DNA of 28,062 nt, taken from contig CALERA010000154.1 of NCBI GenBank assembly GCA_937908275.1, forward strand, positions 1-28,062, in the 5' to 3' direction. This document shows, piece by piece, positions 7,286 to 13,237 of this stretch; the first letter of the stretch is position 1, and each line of letters opens with the position of its first letter. Under the pieces are notes generated by a model. The model ran no database searches, was not told the DNA's origin, and was given only the letters and a program-made list of their open reading frames with translations. This DNA comes from an uncultured Desulfarculaceae bacterium (GTDB taxonomy: Bacteria > Desulfobacterota > Desulfarculia > Desulfarculales > Desulfarculaceae). Both the position numbers and the translations under genes were made by a program.

Positions 7286-8136
7286 AGCCAACGGTCCAGG
7301 GCCAGGGTGGCGAAATACAGCACCGAGACCACGCCGTTCAAGGTGAAGAAGGCCAGGGGCACGTTGGCCAGCCGCCGGGCCACCAGCCATTGCTCGCAGG
7401 CCAGGATCAGGGCGATGACCGCCAGCCCGCCGAAATACACCCCGCCCAGGCCGAAGCGCCAGCCCACCGCCAGAAAACCGGCCAGGGCCAGGGCGTGCAG
7501 CAGGCGGCTGTAGCCCAGGCCGCGCTCCAGGCTGGTGCAGGCCGGCAGGGACTTCAGGCCCTGCTCCCGGTCGAAGTCGATGTCCTGGCAGGCGTAGATC
7601 ACGTCGAAGCCGGCCACCCAGCCGGTGCAGGCCAGGGCCAGGGCCAGGGCGCCCCAGTCCCAGCGGCCGGTGACCGCCAGCCAGGCCCCCAGGGGGGCCA
7701 GGGCGGTGGCCATCCCCAGCCAGAGGTGGCACAGGGCGGTGAAGCGTTTGGTGAAGCTGTAGCCCAGGACCCAGACCAGGGCCACCGGCGACAGCGCCAG
7801 GCACAGGGGATTGAGCCTCCAGGCCGCCAGGACCAGCAGCCCGCCGGCCGCGGCCAGCCAGAGCCAGGCCTGGAACGGGGTCACCCGGCCGGTGACCAGG
7901 GGCCGCGCGGCGGTGCGCGGGTTCAGGGCGTCATAGCGGCGGTCGGCGATGCGGTTCATGATCATGGCCGCGCTGCGGGCCGCCACCAGGGCCACCACGA
8001 TCCAGAAGACCACCCCCACGGTCAGGGGCTGCTCGGCGTGGGCCAGGACCAGGGCCGACAGCGCGAAGGGGAACAAAAAGATGGTGTGGCTGAACTTGAC
8101 CAGCTCGCCGAAGTCGCGCACCCGTTGCCAGATCAT
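7276..8136 (-). CDS. UbiA-family prenyltransferase, probably menaquinone pathway (MqnP-like)
   Basis: 286 residues, a polytopic inner-membrane protein with about eight or nine hydrophobic helices. It attaches a polyprenyl chain to an aromatic acid. Both Asp-rich motifs are present: NRIADRRYDALNPRT near residues 61-75 and YACQDIDFDREQGLKSLP near 182-199, with Tyr in YSFTKR. It lies 14 bp after ubiD on the same strand; adjacent ubiD-ubiA pairs in anaerobes often belong to the futalosine route (MqnP/MqnL), so 4-hydroxybenzoate or 6-naphthoate types are both possible. The start is uncertain: ATG 8136 has GGAAG, but a TTG at 8148 lies 5 nt after a better GGAGG located at the end of ubiD. Confidence 0.85.
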   Translation of the reverse strand: MIWQRVRDFGELVKFSHTIFLFPFALSALVLAHAEQPLTVGVVFWIVVALVAARSAAMIMNRIADRRYDALNPRTAARPLVTGRVTPFQAWLWLAAAGGLLVLAAWRLNPLCLALSPVALVWVLGYSFTKRFTALCHLWLGMATALAPLGAWLAVTGRWDWGALALALACTGWVAGFDVIYACQDIDFDREQGLKSLPACTSLERGLGYSRLLHALALAGFLAVGWRFGLGGVYFGGLAVIALILACEQWLVARRLANVPLAFFTLNGVVSVLYFATLALDRWLAG

Positions 8137-8150
8137 GGTCGCTTCCAAGC

Positions 8151-9620
8151 CTACCTCCCGCCCGCCAGGAGGCCCCATTTTTTCAGCTTGGCGTTGGCCG
8201 CGGCCTGTATCTCCGGGGTCATGACGATGCGCTCGGGCCAGGGGCGGTTGAAGCCCTCCTCGGGCCACTTGCGGGTGCCGTCGATGCCCATCTTGCTGTG
8301 CAGCCAGGGCAGGTGGGCGGCGTGGTCCAGGGCGTCGGCCGGCCCCCGGCTGAAGAGGACGTCGCGCTGGGGGTCGATATGGTTCAGGGCCTCCCACCAG
8401 GCCTCCACCGGGTCCTGCACGTTGACCGTGGCGTCCACCACCACGATGATCTTGGCGAACATCATCTGGCCCTGACCCCAGAGGGCGTTCATCACCTTGT
8501 AGGCGTGGCCGGGGTACTGCTTGTCGATGGCCACGAAGACCAGGTTGTGGAACACCCCCTCCGCCGGCATGTGGTAGTCGCGCACCTCGGGCAGGACGCT
8601 CTGCAACAGGGGCAGGAACAGGCGTTCGGTGGCCAGGCCCAGGTAGAAGTCTTCCATGGGCGGCCGGCCCACGATGGTGGTGGGGTAGATGAAGTTCTGG
8701 CGATGGGTCACGGCGGTGAGGTGGAAGACCGGGTAGTCGTCGGCCAGGGAATAGAACCCGGTGTGGTCGCCAAAGGGTCCCTCCCGCCGCCAGGGCTCGG
8801 CCGGGTCCACGTAGCCCTCCAGGATCACCTCGGCCTCGGCCGGCACCATCAGGTCGCTGGTCAGGGCCTTGACCAGCTTCACCGGCTTGCCCAGGAGGAA
8901 GCCCATCAGCATGGTCTCCTCCAGGTGCTCGGGGAAGGGCGCGCAGGCGGCGTAGACCGCGGCCGGGGGGCCGCCCAGGGCCACCGCCACCGGCAGGCGC
9001 GCGCCCTTTTCCTTGGCCGCGCGATAGTGGGCCGCCCCGCCCTTGTGGCGGTGCCAGTGCATGCCGGTGGTGCGCGGGTCATAGACCTGCATCCGGTACA
9101 TGCCGAAGTTCTGCTTGCCGGACTCGGGGTGGGCGGTGATGACCTGGGGCAGGGTGATGAACGGCCCGGCGTCCTGGGGCCAGCAGGTCAGCACCGGCAG
9201 CATCTCCAGGCTGGCCTTCTCGCCGGTCAGCACCACCTCCTGGCAGGGGGCGTCCTTGACCTTCTTGGGCGCGAAGGCCGCGAGATCCTTGAGCTTGGGC
9301 AGGGCGGTGCGGATCTTGCCCCAGAGTCCGTCGGGCAGGTCCACCTCCATCAGGTCCTTGAGCCGCCCGCCCAGCTGGTCCAGGTCGTCCACGTTCAGCG
9401 CCAGGCCCATGCGCTCCCGGCTGCCGAAGAGATTGATGGCCAGGGGGCAGTCCGCGCCCTTGACCCGGTCGAAGACCAGGGCCGGGCCACCGGCCTTCAT
9501 CACCGGCTCGGCCAGGGCGGTGACCTCCAGATGGGGGTCCACCGGCTCGGAAATACGGCGCAATTGGCCTTGGCGCTCCAGCGCCGCGATGAATTCGCCG
9601 ATGCTTTCGGGGGCGGACAT
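8151..9620 (-). CDS. UbiD-family decarboxylase, probably menaquinone pathway (MqnL-like)
   Basis: 489 residues, full UbiD length. UbiD enzymes remove the ring carboxylate using prenylated FMN supplied by a UbiX protein. Signatures are SIGEFIAALERQGQLRRI at the start, PLAINLFGSRERM, the prFMN-binding region GMYRMQVYDPRTTGMHWHRH, the catalytic REGPFGDHTGFYS with the Glu-Arg-Glu network, and YPTTIVGRPPMED with AEGVFHNLVFVAIDKQYPGH. ATG 9620 has GGAGG six bases upstream. It is the first gene of a likely ubiD-ubiA-J/receiver-galT operon with its own promoter. A ubiX partner and other mqn genes are not in the window. Confidence 0.92.
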   Translation of the reverse strand: MSAPESIGEFIAALERQGQLRRISEPVDPHLEVTALAEPVMKAGGPALVFDRVKGADCPLAINLFGSRERMGLALNVDDLDQLGGRLKDLMEVDLPDGLWGKIRTALPKLKDLAAFAPKKVKDAPCQEVVLTGEKASLEMLPVLTCWPQDAGPFITLPQVITAHPESGKQNFGMYRMQVYDPRTTGMHWHRHKGGAAHYRAAKEKGARLPVAVALGGPPAAVYAACAPFPEHLEETMLMGFLLGKPVKLVKALTSDLMVPAEAEVILEGYVDPAEPWRREGPFGDHTGFYSLADDYPVFHLTAVTHRQNFIYPTTIVGRPPMEDFYLGLATERLFLPLLQSVLPEVRDYHMPAEGVFHNLVFVAIDKQYPGHAYKVMNALWGQGQMMFAKIIVVVDATVNVQDPVEAWWEALNHIDPQRDVLFSRGPADALDHAAHLPWLHSKMGIDGTRKWPEEGFNRPWPERIVMTPEIQAAANAKLKKWGLLAGGR

Positions 9621-9748
9621 GGAGAGCCTCCTGGGATCGGGGCTGAGATGGCCCATGGGCCAGGATGATAGCTCATTCAGGCGCTTGTGCAAAGTGGCGC
9701 GGTCGCTTTTTTCCCGCCCCGGCCCCCTGGCGAAGTCCCGCGGTCGGG

Positions 9749-9777
9749 TTTATATTTTTGCTGGGCGCGTGTGTTAA
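9749..9777 (-). promoter_or_regulatory. Sigma-70 promoter for the ubiD operon
   Basis: On the minus strand TTAACA (9777-9772), a 17-bp spacer and TATAAA (9754-9749). The start would be near 9742, giving a leader of about 120 nt before ubiD. It overlaps the upstream region of the divergent gene at 9805. Confidence 0.65.
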
Positions 9778-9804
9778 GCAAAATATCACCTGGTGGCAAC
9801 CCAA

Positions 9805-10455
9805 ATGGCTCGGTCCCTGCAAAACCTGGAATTCGCGCCCGCCGGCGTCAGCACCTGGCGCGGCCTCTTCACTGGCCTGTTCAGCCCCAAGGCCGTCGCC
9901 TTCGCCCGTCTGGAGCGCAGTTTCGCCGACCATCCCGAGGCCTTGGCCCTGGCCAAGGCGGTCTGGCTCACCCGCCGGGCCCGCCGCCTCTCGGATTGGG
10001 GCAACGGCTATCAGGCCCGGCTCCACCTGGATCAGGCCATGCACCTGAAGCCGGACTTTTTCCCGGCCCGTCTGCACCTGGCCGCCATCTACCGGCAGGT
10101 CGCCATCTTCACCGGCGTGGTGAGCATGCTGGAGACCGCCCGGCAGCTTTTGGACGACATGCCCCGGAGCACCCGCCTGTTGGGCGGCAAAGTGGCCGAT
10201 CTGGCGCAGTGTGGGGCGGCGGTGGAGGCCGAGCGCTCCTCCCTGGCCCTGGTCCTGGGCGAGCGCCGGGAGGCCCTGACCCACACCCGCCGCGCCCTGG
10301 AGCTGGCCCAGGGCCTGGGTGAGTTGGACCCCGAGGTGTTGGGCTTCGTGGAGGCCTGCGGCTGCCGCCTCTCCCCGGAGATGACCCGCCGCCTGGAGGG
10401 CCGCCTGGCCATCCTGGCCAAGGGCGAGGAGCTGCACTGCCGGCCCCAGAACTAG
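9805..10455 (+). CDS. TPR-like helical repeat protein, function unknown
   Basis: 216 residues, predicted almost wholly helical. Segments such as QARLHLDQAMHLKPDFFPAR and REALTHTRRALELAQGLGEL resemble tetratricopeptide repeats (a YQARLHLDQALxxxPDxxPA type unit at about 70-105 and another near 155-180). No signal peptide, membrane segment or catalytic motif. ATG 9805 has GGTGG at 9791-9795; a GTG at 9793 in the same frame is possible but lacks a ribosome site. It is divergent from ubiD and followed by a strong terminator, so it is monocistronic. TPR folds mediate protein contacts; no partner can be named. Confidence 0.7.
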   Translation: MARSLQNLEFAPAGVSTWRGLFTGLFSPKAVAFARLERSFADHPEALALAKAVWLTRRARRLSDWGNGYQARLHLDQAMHLKPDFFPARLHLAAIYRQVAIFTGVVSMLETARQLLDDMPRSTRLLGGKVADLAQCGAAVEAERSSLALVLGERREALTHTRRALELAQGLGELDPEVLGFVEACGCRLSPEMTRRLEGRLAILAKGEELHCRPQN

Positions 10456-10478
10456 CCCTCCGGGATTAGTCGTTTTTC

Positions 10479-10511
10479 ACCGGGGCGGGATTGATTCCCG
10501 CCCCGGTTTTT
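10479..10511 (+). terminator. Intrinsic terminator of the TPR-like gene
   Basis: Perfect 12-bp GC-rich stem (10479-10490 with 10496-10507), 5-nt loop, then a run of five T (10507-10511). Lies 24 bp after the stop codon. Confidence 0.9.
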
Positions 10512-10551
10512 GGTCCGATCGCGGTTAACCCCCACCATGCTTCCTTAATCC

Positions 10552-10580
10552 GGGTGGCCGGGACAATTCATTGTCCCGGC
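10552..10580. repeat. Palindrome with a dispersed GGGTGGCCGGGACAAT core
   Basis: Arms 10557-10567 and 10570-10580 pair perfectly (11 bp) around a 2-nt centre. The left flank and arm, GGGTGGCCGGGACAAT (10552-10567), recurs exactly at 18503-18518, where the right arm is missing. Confidence 0.7.
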
Positions 10581-10674
10581 GCAAAGCACGAGAAATCCTG
10601 TCACCTCGTCCCGCGCCACCGGCTTTCAGGTTCTCGTGACGCTTGCCTTTCATTTTGAAAATACTGACTATAGC

Positions 10675-10712
10675 TGTCATTGCGAGGAGCCAAGGCGACG
10701 AAGCAATCCTCC
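10675..10712 (+). repeat. REP-like unit 1
   Basis: Begins TGTCATTGCGAGG and ends AAGCAATCCTCC, the conserved ends of the family. The middle varies. Confidence 0.6.
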
Positions 10713-10760
10713 GAATTTATTCCCTCGCTCCCAGCACCTTCCGTCCAAGCAGAAGATCGG

Positions 10761-10790
10761 GAGACTGCTGCGCAGCGCTCGCAGTGACAG
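10761..10790 (-). repeat. REP-like unit 2, inverted
   Basis: On the minus strand it reads CTGTCACTGCGAGCG and ends CAGCAGTCTC, a diverged copy facing unit 1. Units 1 and 2 bound a 116-bp segment with inverted ends, as in a REP doublet. Confidence 0.55.
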
Positions 10791-10811
10791 GAAAGAGGGA
10801 ACGTCGCCGCC

Positions 10812-10840
10812 GCGAGGCGGTGCCAGACGCCAGGGCGATC
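10812..10840 (+). repeat. REP-like unit 3
   Basis: Matches 22 of 26 positions of the units at 18367 and 18453, sharing GCGAGGCG and GCCAGACGCC, and ends GGGCGATC. Confidence 0.55.
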
Positions 10841-10852
10841 CCCATCGCATTG

Positions 10853-10889
10853 GTCATTGCGAATCGCCGTCAGGCGATGTGGCAATCTC
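10853..10889 (+). repeat. REP-like unit 4
   Basis: Starts GTCATTGCGA and ends GGCAATCTC with an inner hairpin ATCGCC/GGCGAT (10863-10876). Confidence 0.6.
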
Positions 10890-11277
10890 TGGTCCTCCTT
10901 CTTTTGGTGGCCGTCAACCACCGTAGTCCACGAGCGACCGGCGTTGCGAGGGCGGTTTCCTGCCCCCCGCGCCCACGCCCGGTCCGCATCCGCGCCTGCC
11001 GGGTGCGGACGCCTGCGGCCAGGGAGCCTCCCTGCCGTCCCGCACCTTGCCTCTGGCCTCGGGTCGTCGTGCCTGCGATGCGGGGTCAAGGTCCGGGCGC
11101 GGCCGTCTCCGGCTCTCATAATCCCATCACCCGGCCGCCATTGGGGGTAAGGCCCTGCCGGTGCGTCGAGAGGCGGTCCCGGGCTAAGGCGCGGGGGGCG
11201 GCTCGTGGGGGGAGGGGAGAAACACGGGCCGCCGTGGGCCGCGCGGTGGGTGGGGAGGCCATGAGGAGAATGAATGC

Positions 11278-11361
11278 ACGGGCGGGGATAAACCCCGCCC
11301 CTACGAAATCATAATAAATTTCCGCATATTCTTCGTAGGGGCGGGGTTTATCCCCGCCCGT
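11278..11361. repeat. Perfect 30-bp inverted repeat with self-palindromic arms
   Basis: Left arm 11278-11307 and right arm 11332-11361 are exact reverse complements, separated by a 24-bp AT-rich spacer. Each arm is itself a hairpin (GGGCGGGG, ATAAA loop, CCCCGCCC). The TAGGGGCGGGG-type sequence is a kind of intergenic repeat met in many bacterial genomes; the paired, inverted layout is that of a REPIN or a tiny MITE. No transposase is present. Confidence 0.85.
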
Positions 11362-11433
11362 CTTGGCTCTACTTGGTGCGAGGCTCCTACGGGAGCGGGC
11401 GAGGCCTGGACATAAACCCAACGTCACCCGACC

Positions 11434-11494
11434 CGTATACGCCCAGCCGGGGGCACCCGGCTCCGACTCGTATACGCCTGTCGCGGCACGCGAC
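11434..11494. repeat. Two tandem CGTATACGCC-plus-hairpin units
   Basis: CGTATACGCC occurs at 11434-11443 and 11469-11478 (35-bp period). Each copy is followed by a different hairpin: stem 11445-11451/11456-11462 and stem 11480-11485/11489-11494. The second ends on the first base of the malQ stop codon. Confidence 0.55.
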
Positions 11495-13005
11495 TAGCGG
11501 CGGCCGTAGATGCCGGCCAGGTCCCAGAGGAGCCGGGCCTGGTCGGCGCCCAGTTGTCCGGGCTTGAGCCGCCAGACCCAGTTGCCCTCCCGGCTGCTGG
11601 GGGTGTTCATGCGGGCCTCGGCCCCCAGGCCCAGGATGTCCTGCACCGGCAGGACCGCCAGGTCGGCCACCGAGGCCAGGGCCAGGCGGAGCATGGCCTC
11701 GGCCAGGGCGGCATCCTCCAGGTCCGGCCGCCCCAGGTAGCGCCGGATGCGCTCCTTGGTGGCCGGGTCGGCTTCCTGGGCCAGCCAGCCGCGCAGGGTG
11801 TTGTTGTCGTGGGTGCCGGTGTAGGCCAGCAGGTCGGGCCGGTGGTTGTGGGGCAGATAAGGGTTGGCCGGGTTGTCCTCGCCAAAGGCGAACATCAGGA
11901 TGGCCATGCCCGGCAGGCCCAGGAGGTGCTTGACCTCACGGACCTCGGCGTCGATCAGCCCCAGGTCCTCGGCCACGATGGGCAGGGCCGGGTGGCGACG
12001 GGCCAGGGCCTTGAACAGCTCCAGGCCCGGGGCCGGCACCCACTTGCCGTTGATGGCGGTGGGCTCCAGGGCCGGGATCTCCCAATAGGCCACCAGGCCC
12101 CGGAAGTGGTCCACCCGCACCAGGTCGAACAGCTCCAGGTGGCGGTCCAGACGGCGGCCCCACCAGGCGAAGCCCTCGCGGCGGTGGGCCTCCCAGTCGT
12201 AGACCGGATTGCCCCAGCGCTGGCCGGTGGCGGAGAAATAATCCGGCGGCACCCCGGCCACCACCCAGGGATTCCTGGCCCCGTCCAGCTTGAAGAGCTG
12301 GGGATTGGCCCAGACGTCGGCGCTTTGCTGGTCCACGTAGATCGGCATGTCGCCCAGCAGGGTGACGCCCAAGGCCTGGCAGCGGGCGCGCAGGCCCCGC
12401 CACTGGCGGTCAAAGGCCCACTGCTGGAAACGCTCCAGGTCCAGCTCCCGGCCCAGGCGCTCGCGGACGCCGTCCAGGGCCTCGGACTGGCGGTCGCGCA
12501 GCTCCCAGGGCCATTGACTCCAGAGGCGCATGCCCTGGTCGCGGGCGATGCAGGAGAACAGGCAATAGTCCTCCAGCCAGGCCGCCTCGCGCTGGGCGAA
12601 GCGCTCGATCTCCTGACGCAGGCTGAACTGCTCCAAGGCCCGGCGGCCGGCCCGGCGCAGCAATTCCCCCCGCCAGCGCCAAACGGCCTCGTAGTCCACC
12701 CGGCCGGCCGGGAAATCCGGGACCGCGGCCAGGTCCTCTGGCGTCAGGAGGCCATCCTCGGCCAGCAACTCCGGGCTGATGAGCAGGGGGTTGCCGGCAA
12801 AGGTGCTGGAGCTGTTGTAGGGGCTGTTGCCCCGGCCCGGCTCGGTGGGCACCAGGGGCAGCATCTGCCAGGTGCCGGCCCCGGCCTCGGCCAGCCAGGA
12901 GGCAAAAGCGTGGGCCTCCGGCCCCAGGTCGCCCACCCCATGGGCCGAGGGCAGGCTGGTGAGGTGCAACAAGACGCCAAGACCGCGCTGGAGCATGGAG
13001 GTCAT
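11494..13005 (-). CDS. malQ: 4-alpha-glucanotransferase (amylomaltase)
   Basis: 503 residues, typical for bacterial MalQ (GH77). It moves alpha-1,4-glucan chains between maltodextrins in glycogen or maltose metabolism. Signatures: RGLGVLLHLTSLPSAHGVGD and WQMLPLVPT at the N-terminus with NSPYNSSSTFAGNP, then LLGDMPIYV, the nucleophile Asp in LVRVDHFRGL, general-acid Glu in IVAEDLGLI, and YTGTHDNNTLRGW. ATG 13005 is taken as start; an ATG three codons on is also possible (CCTCC precedes it, not a ribosome site). It has its own promoter about 100 bp upstream, and its leader carries a copy of a dispersed hairpin repeat. Confidence 0.95.
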   Translation of the reverse strand: MTSMLQRGLGVLLHLTSLPSAHGVGDLGPEAHAFASWLAEAGAGTWQMLPLVPTEPGRGNSPYNSSSTFAGNPLLISPELLAEDGLLTPEDLAAVPDFPAGRVDYEAVWRWRGELLRRAGRRALEQFSLRQEIERFAQREAAWLEDYCLFSCIARDQGMRLWSQWPWELRDRQSEALDGVRERLGRELDLERFQQWAFDRQWRGLRARCQALGVTLLGDMPIYVDQQSADVWANPQLFKLDGARNPWVVAGVPPDYFSATGQRWGNPVYDWEAHRREGFAWWGRRLDRHLELFDLVRVDHFRGLVAYWEIPALEPTAINGKWVPAPGLELFKALARRHPALPIVAEDLGLIDAEVREVKHLLGLPGMAILMFAFGEDNPANPYLPHNHRPDLLAYTGTHDNNTLRGWLAQEADPATKERIRRYLGRPDLEDAALAEAMLRLALASVADLAVLPVQDILGLGAEARMNTPSSREGNWVWRLKPGQLGADQARLLWDLAGIYGRR

Positions 13006-13020
13006 TCCCGCGAGAGTTGC

Positions 13021-13068
13021 CGGGGGAAGCCTTTTGGGGTCCCCAAAGGGTTCCCCCGGACCCCCTCC
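13021..13068 (+). repeat. GGGGGAA-hairpin repeat, copy A (malQ leader)
   Basis: Imperfect hairpin from CGGGGGAA (13021-13028) to TTCCCCCG (13051-13058), followed by the fixed tail GACCCCCTCC. The 18-mer at 13050-13067 is identical to 27912-27929. It lies between the malQ promoter and start codon. Confidence 0.7.
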
Positions 13069-13097
13069 TAAAAGGACGGAATATTTTCGCTTTCACC

Positions 13098-13126
13098 AGC
13101 ATACCGCCGTCCAGCTAGCATGCCAA
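13098..13126 (-). promoter_or_regulatory. Predicted sigma-70 promoter for malQ
   Basis: On the minus strand TTGGCA (13126-13121), a 17-bp spacer and TATGCT (13103-13098). It sits immediately downstream of the terminator that ends the fadD unit. Confidence 0.5.
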
Positions 13127-13132
13127 GCGGGA

Positions 13133-13180
13133 GAAAAAAGACGAGGCCAAATGCGCAGCGCGCATTTGGCCCGCTTTTTT
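13133..13180 (-). terminator. Bidirectional-looking intrinsic terminator after the fadD unit
   Basis: Perfect 12-bp stem (13145-13156 with 13160-13171) and 3-nt loop. On the minus strand it is followed by TCGTCTTTTTT (ending 13134), and on the plus strand by CGCTTTTTT (13172-13180). The minus sense matters here: it stops transcription from fadD before malQ. Confidence 0.85.
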
Positions 13181-13181
13181 C

Positions 13182-13235
13182 GGAGGGGGTGCGGGGGAAC
13201 CATTTTTGCGCAGCAAAAAGGGTTCCCCCGTGAAC
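13182..13235 (-). repeat. GGGGGAA-hairpin repeat, copy B (after fadD)
   Basis: Stem 13192-13209 with 13213-13230, 17 of 18 pairs, loop GCA. In minus orientation it is followed by GCACCCCCTCC, one base off the tail of copies A and C. It begins only a few bases after the fadD stop codon. Confidence 0.75.
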
Positions 13236-13237
13236 TC

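Larger units (their letters stand above)
10456..11493. other. Gene-free 1-kb region with several repeat types
   Basis: After the terminator no credible gene is seen on either strand. Open frames here read through REP-like repeats and are very Arg/Pro-rich. The region holds a 22-bp palindrome (10558-10579), at least four REP-like units (10675-10889), a perfect 30-bp inverted repeat (11278-11361) and a short tandem element (11434-11494). Between 10900 and 11270 I see only GC-rich sequence without clear structure. Confidence 0.7.

Noticed and set aside
6856..8475. 539-codon plus-strand frame
   Set aside because: Runs antisense through the J-receiver, ubiA and ubiD genes; His/Gln/Gly-rich with no domain.
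10675..10889. CRISPR array
   Set aside because: Units are palindromic, mixed in orientation, irregularly spaced and diverged; no cas gene in view.
10601..11119. 172-codon minus frame in the repeat region
   Set aside because: Reads through REP-like units (peptides such as DCFVALAPRND arise from these repeats) and otherwise Arg/Pro-rich sequence.
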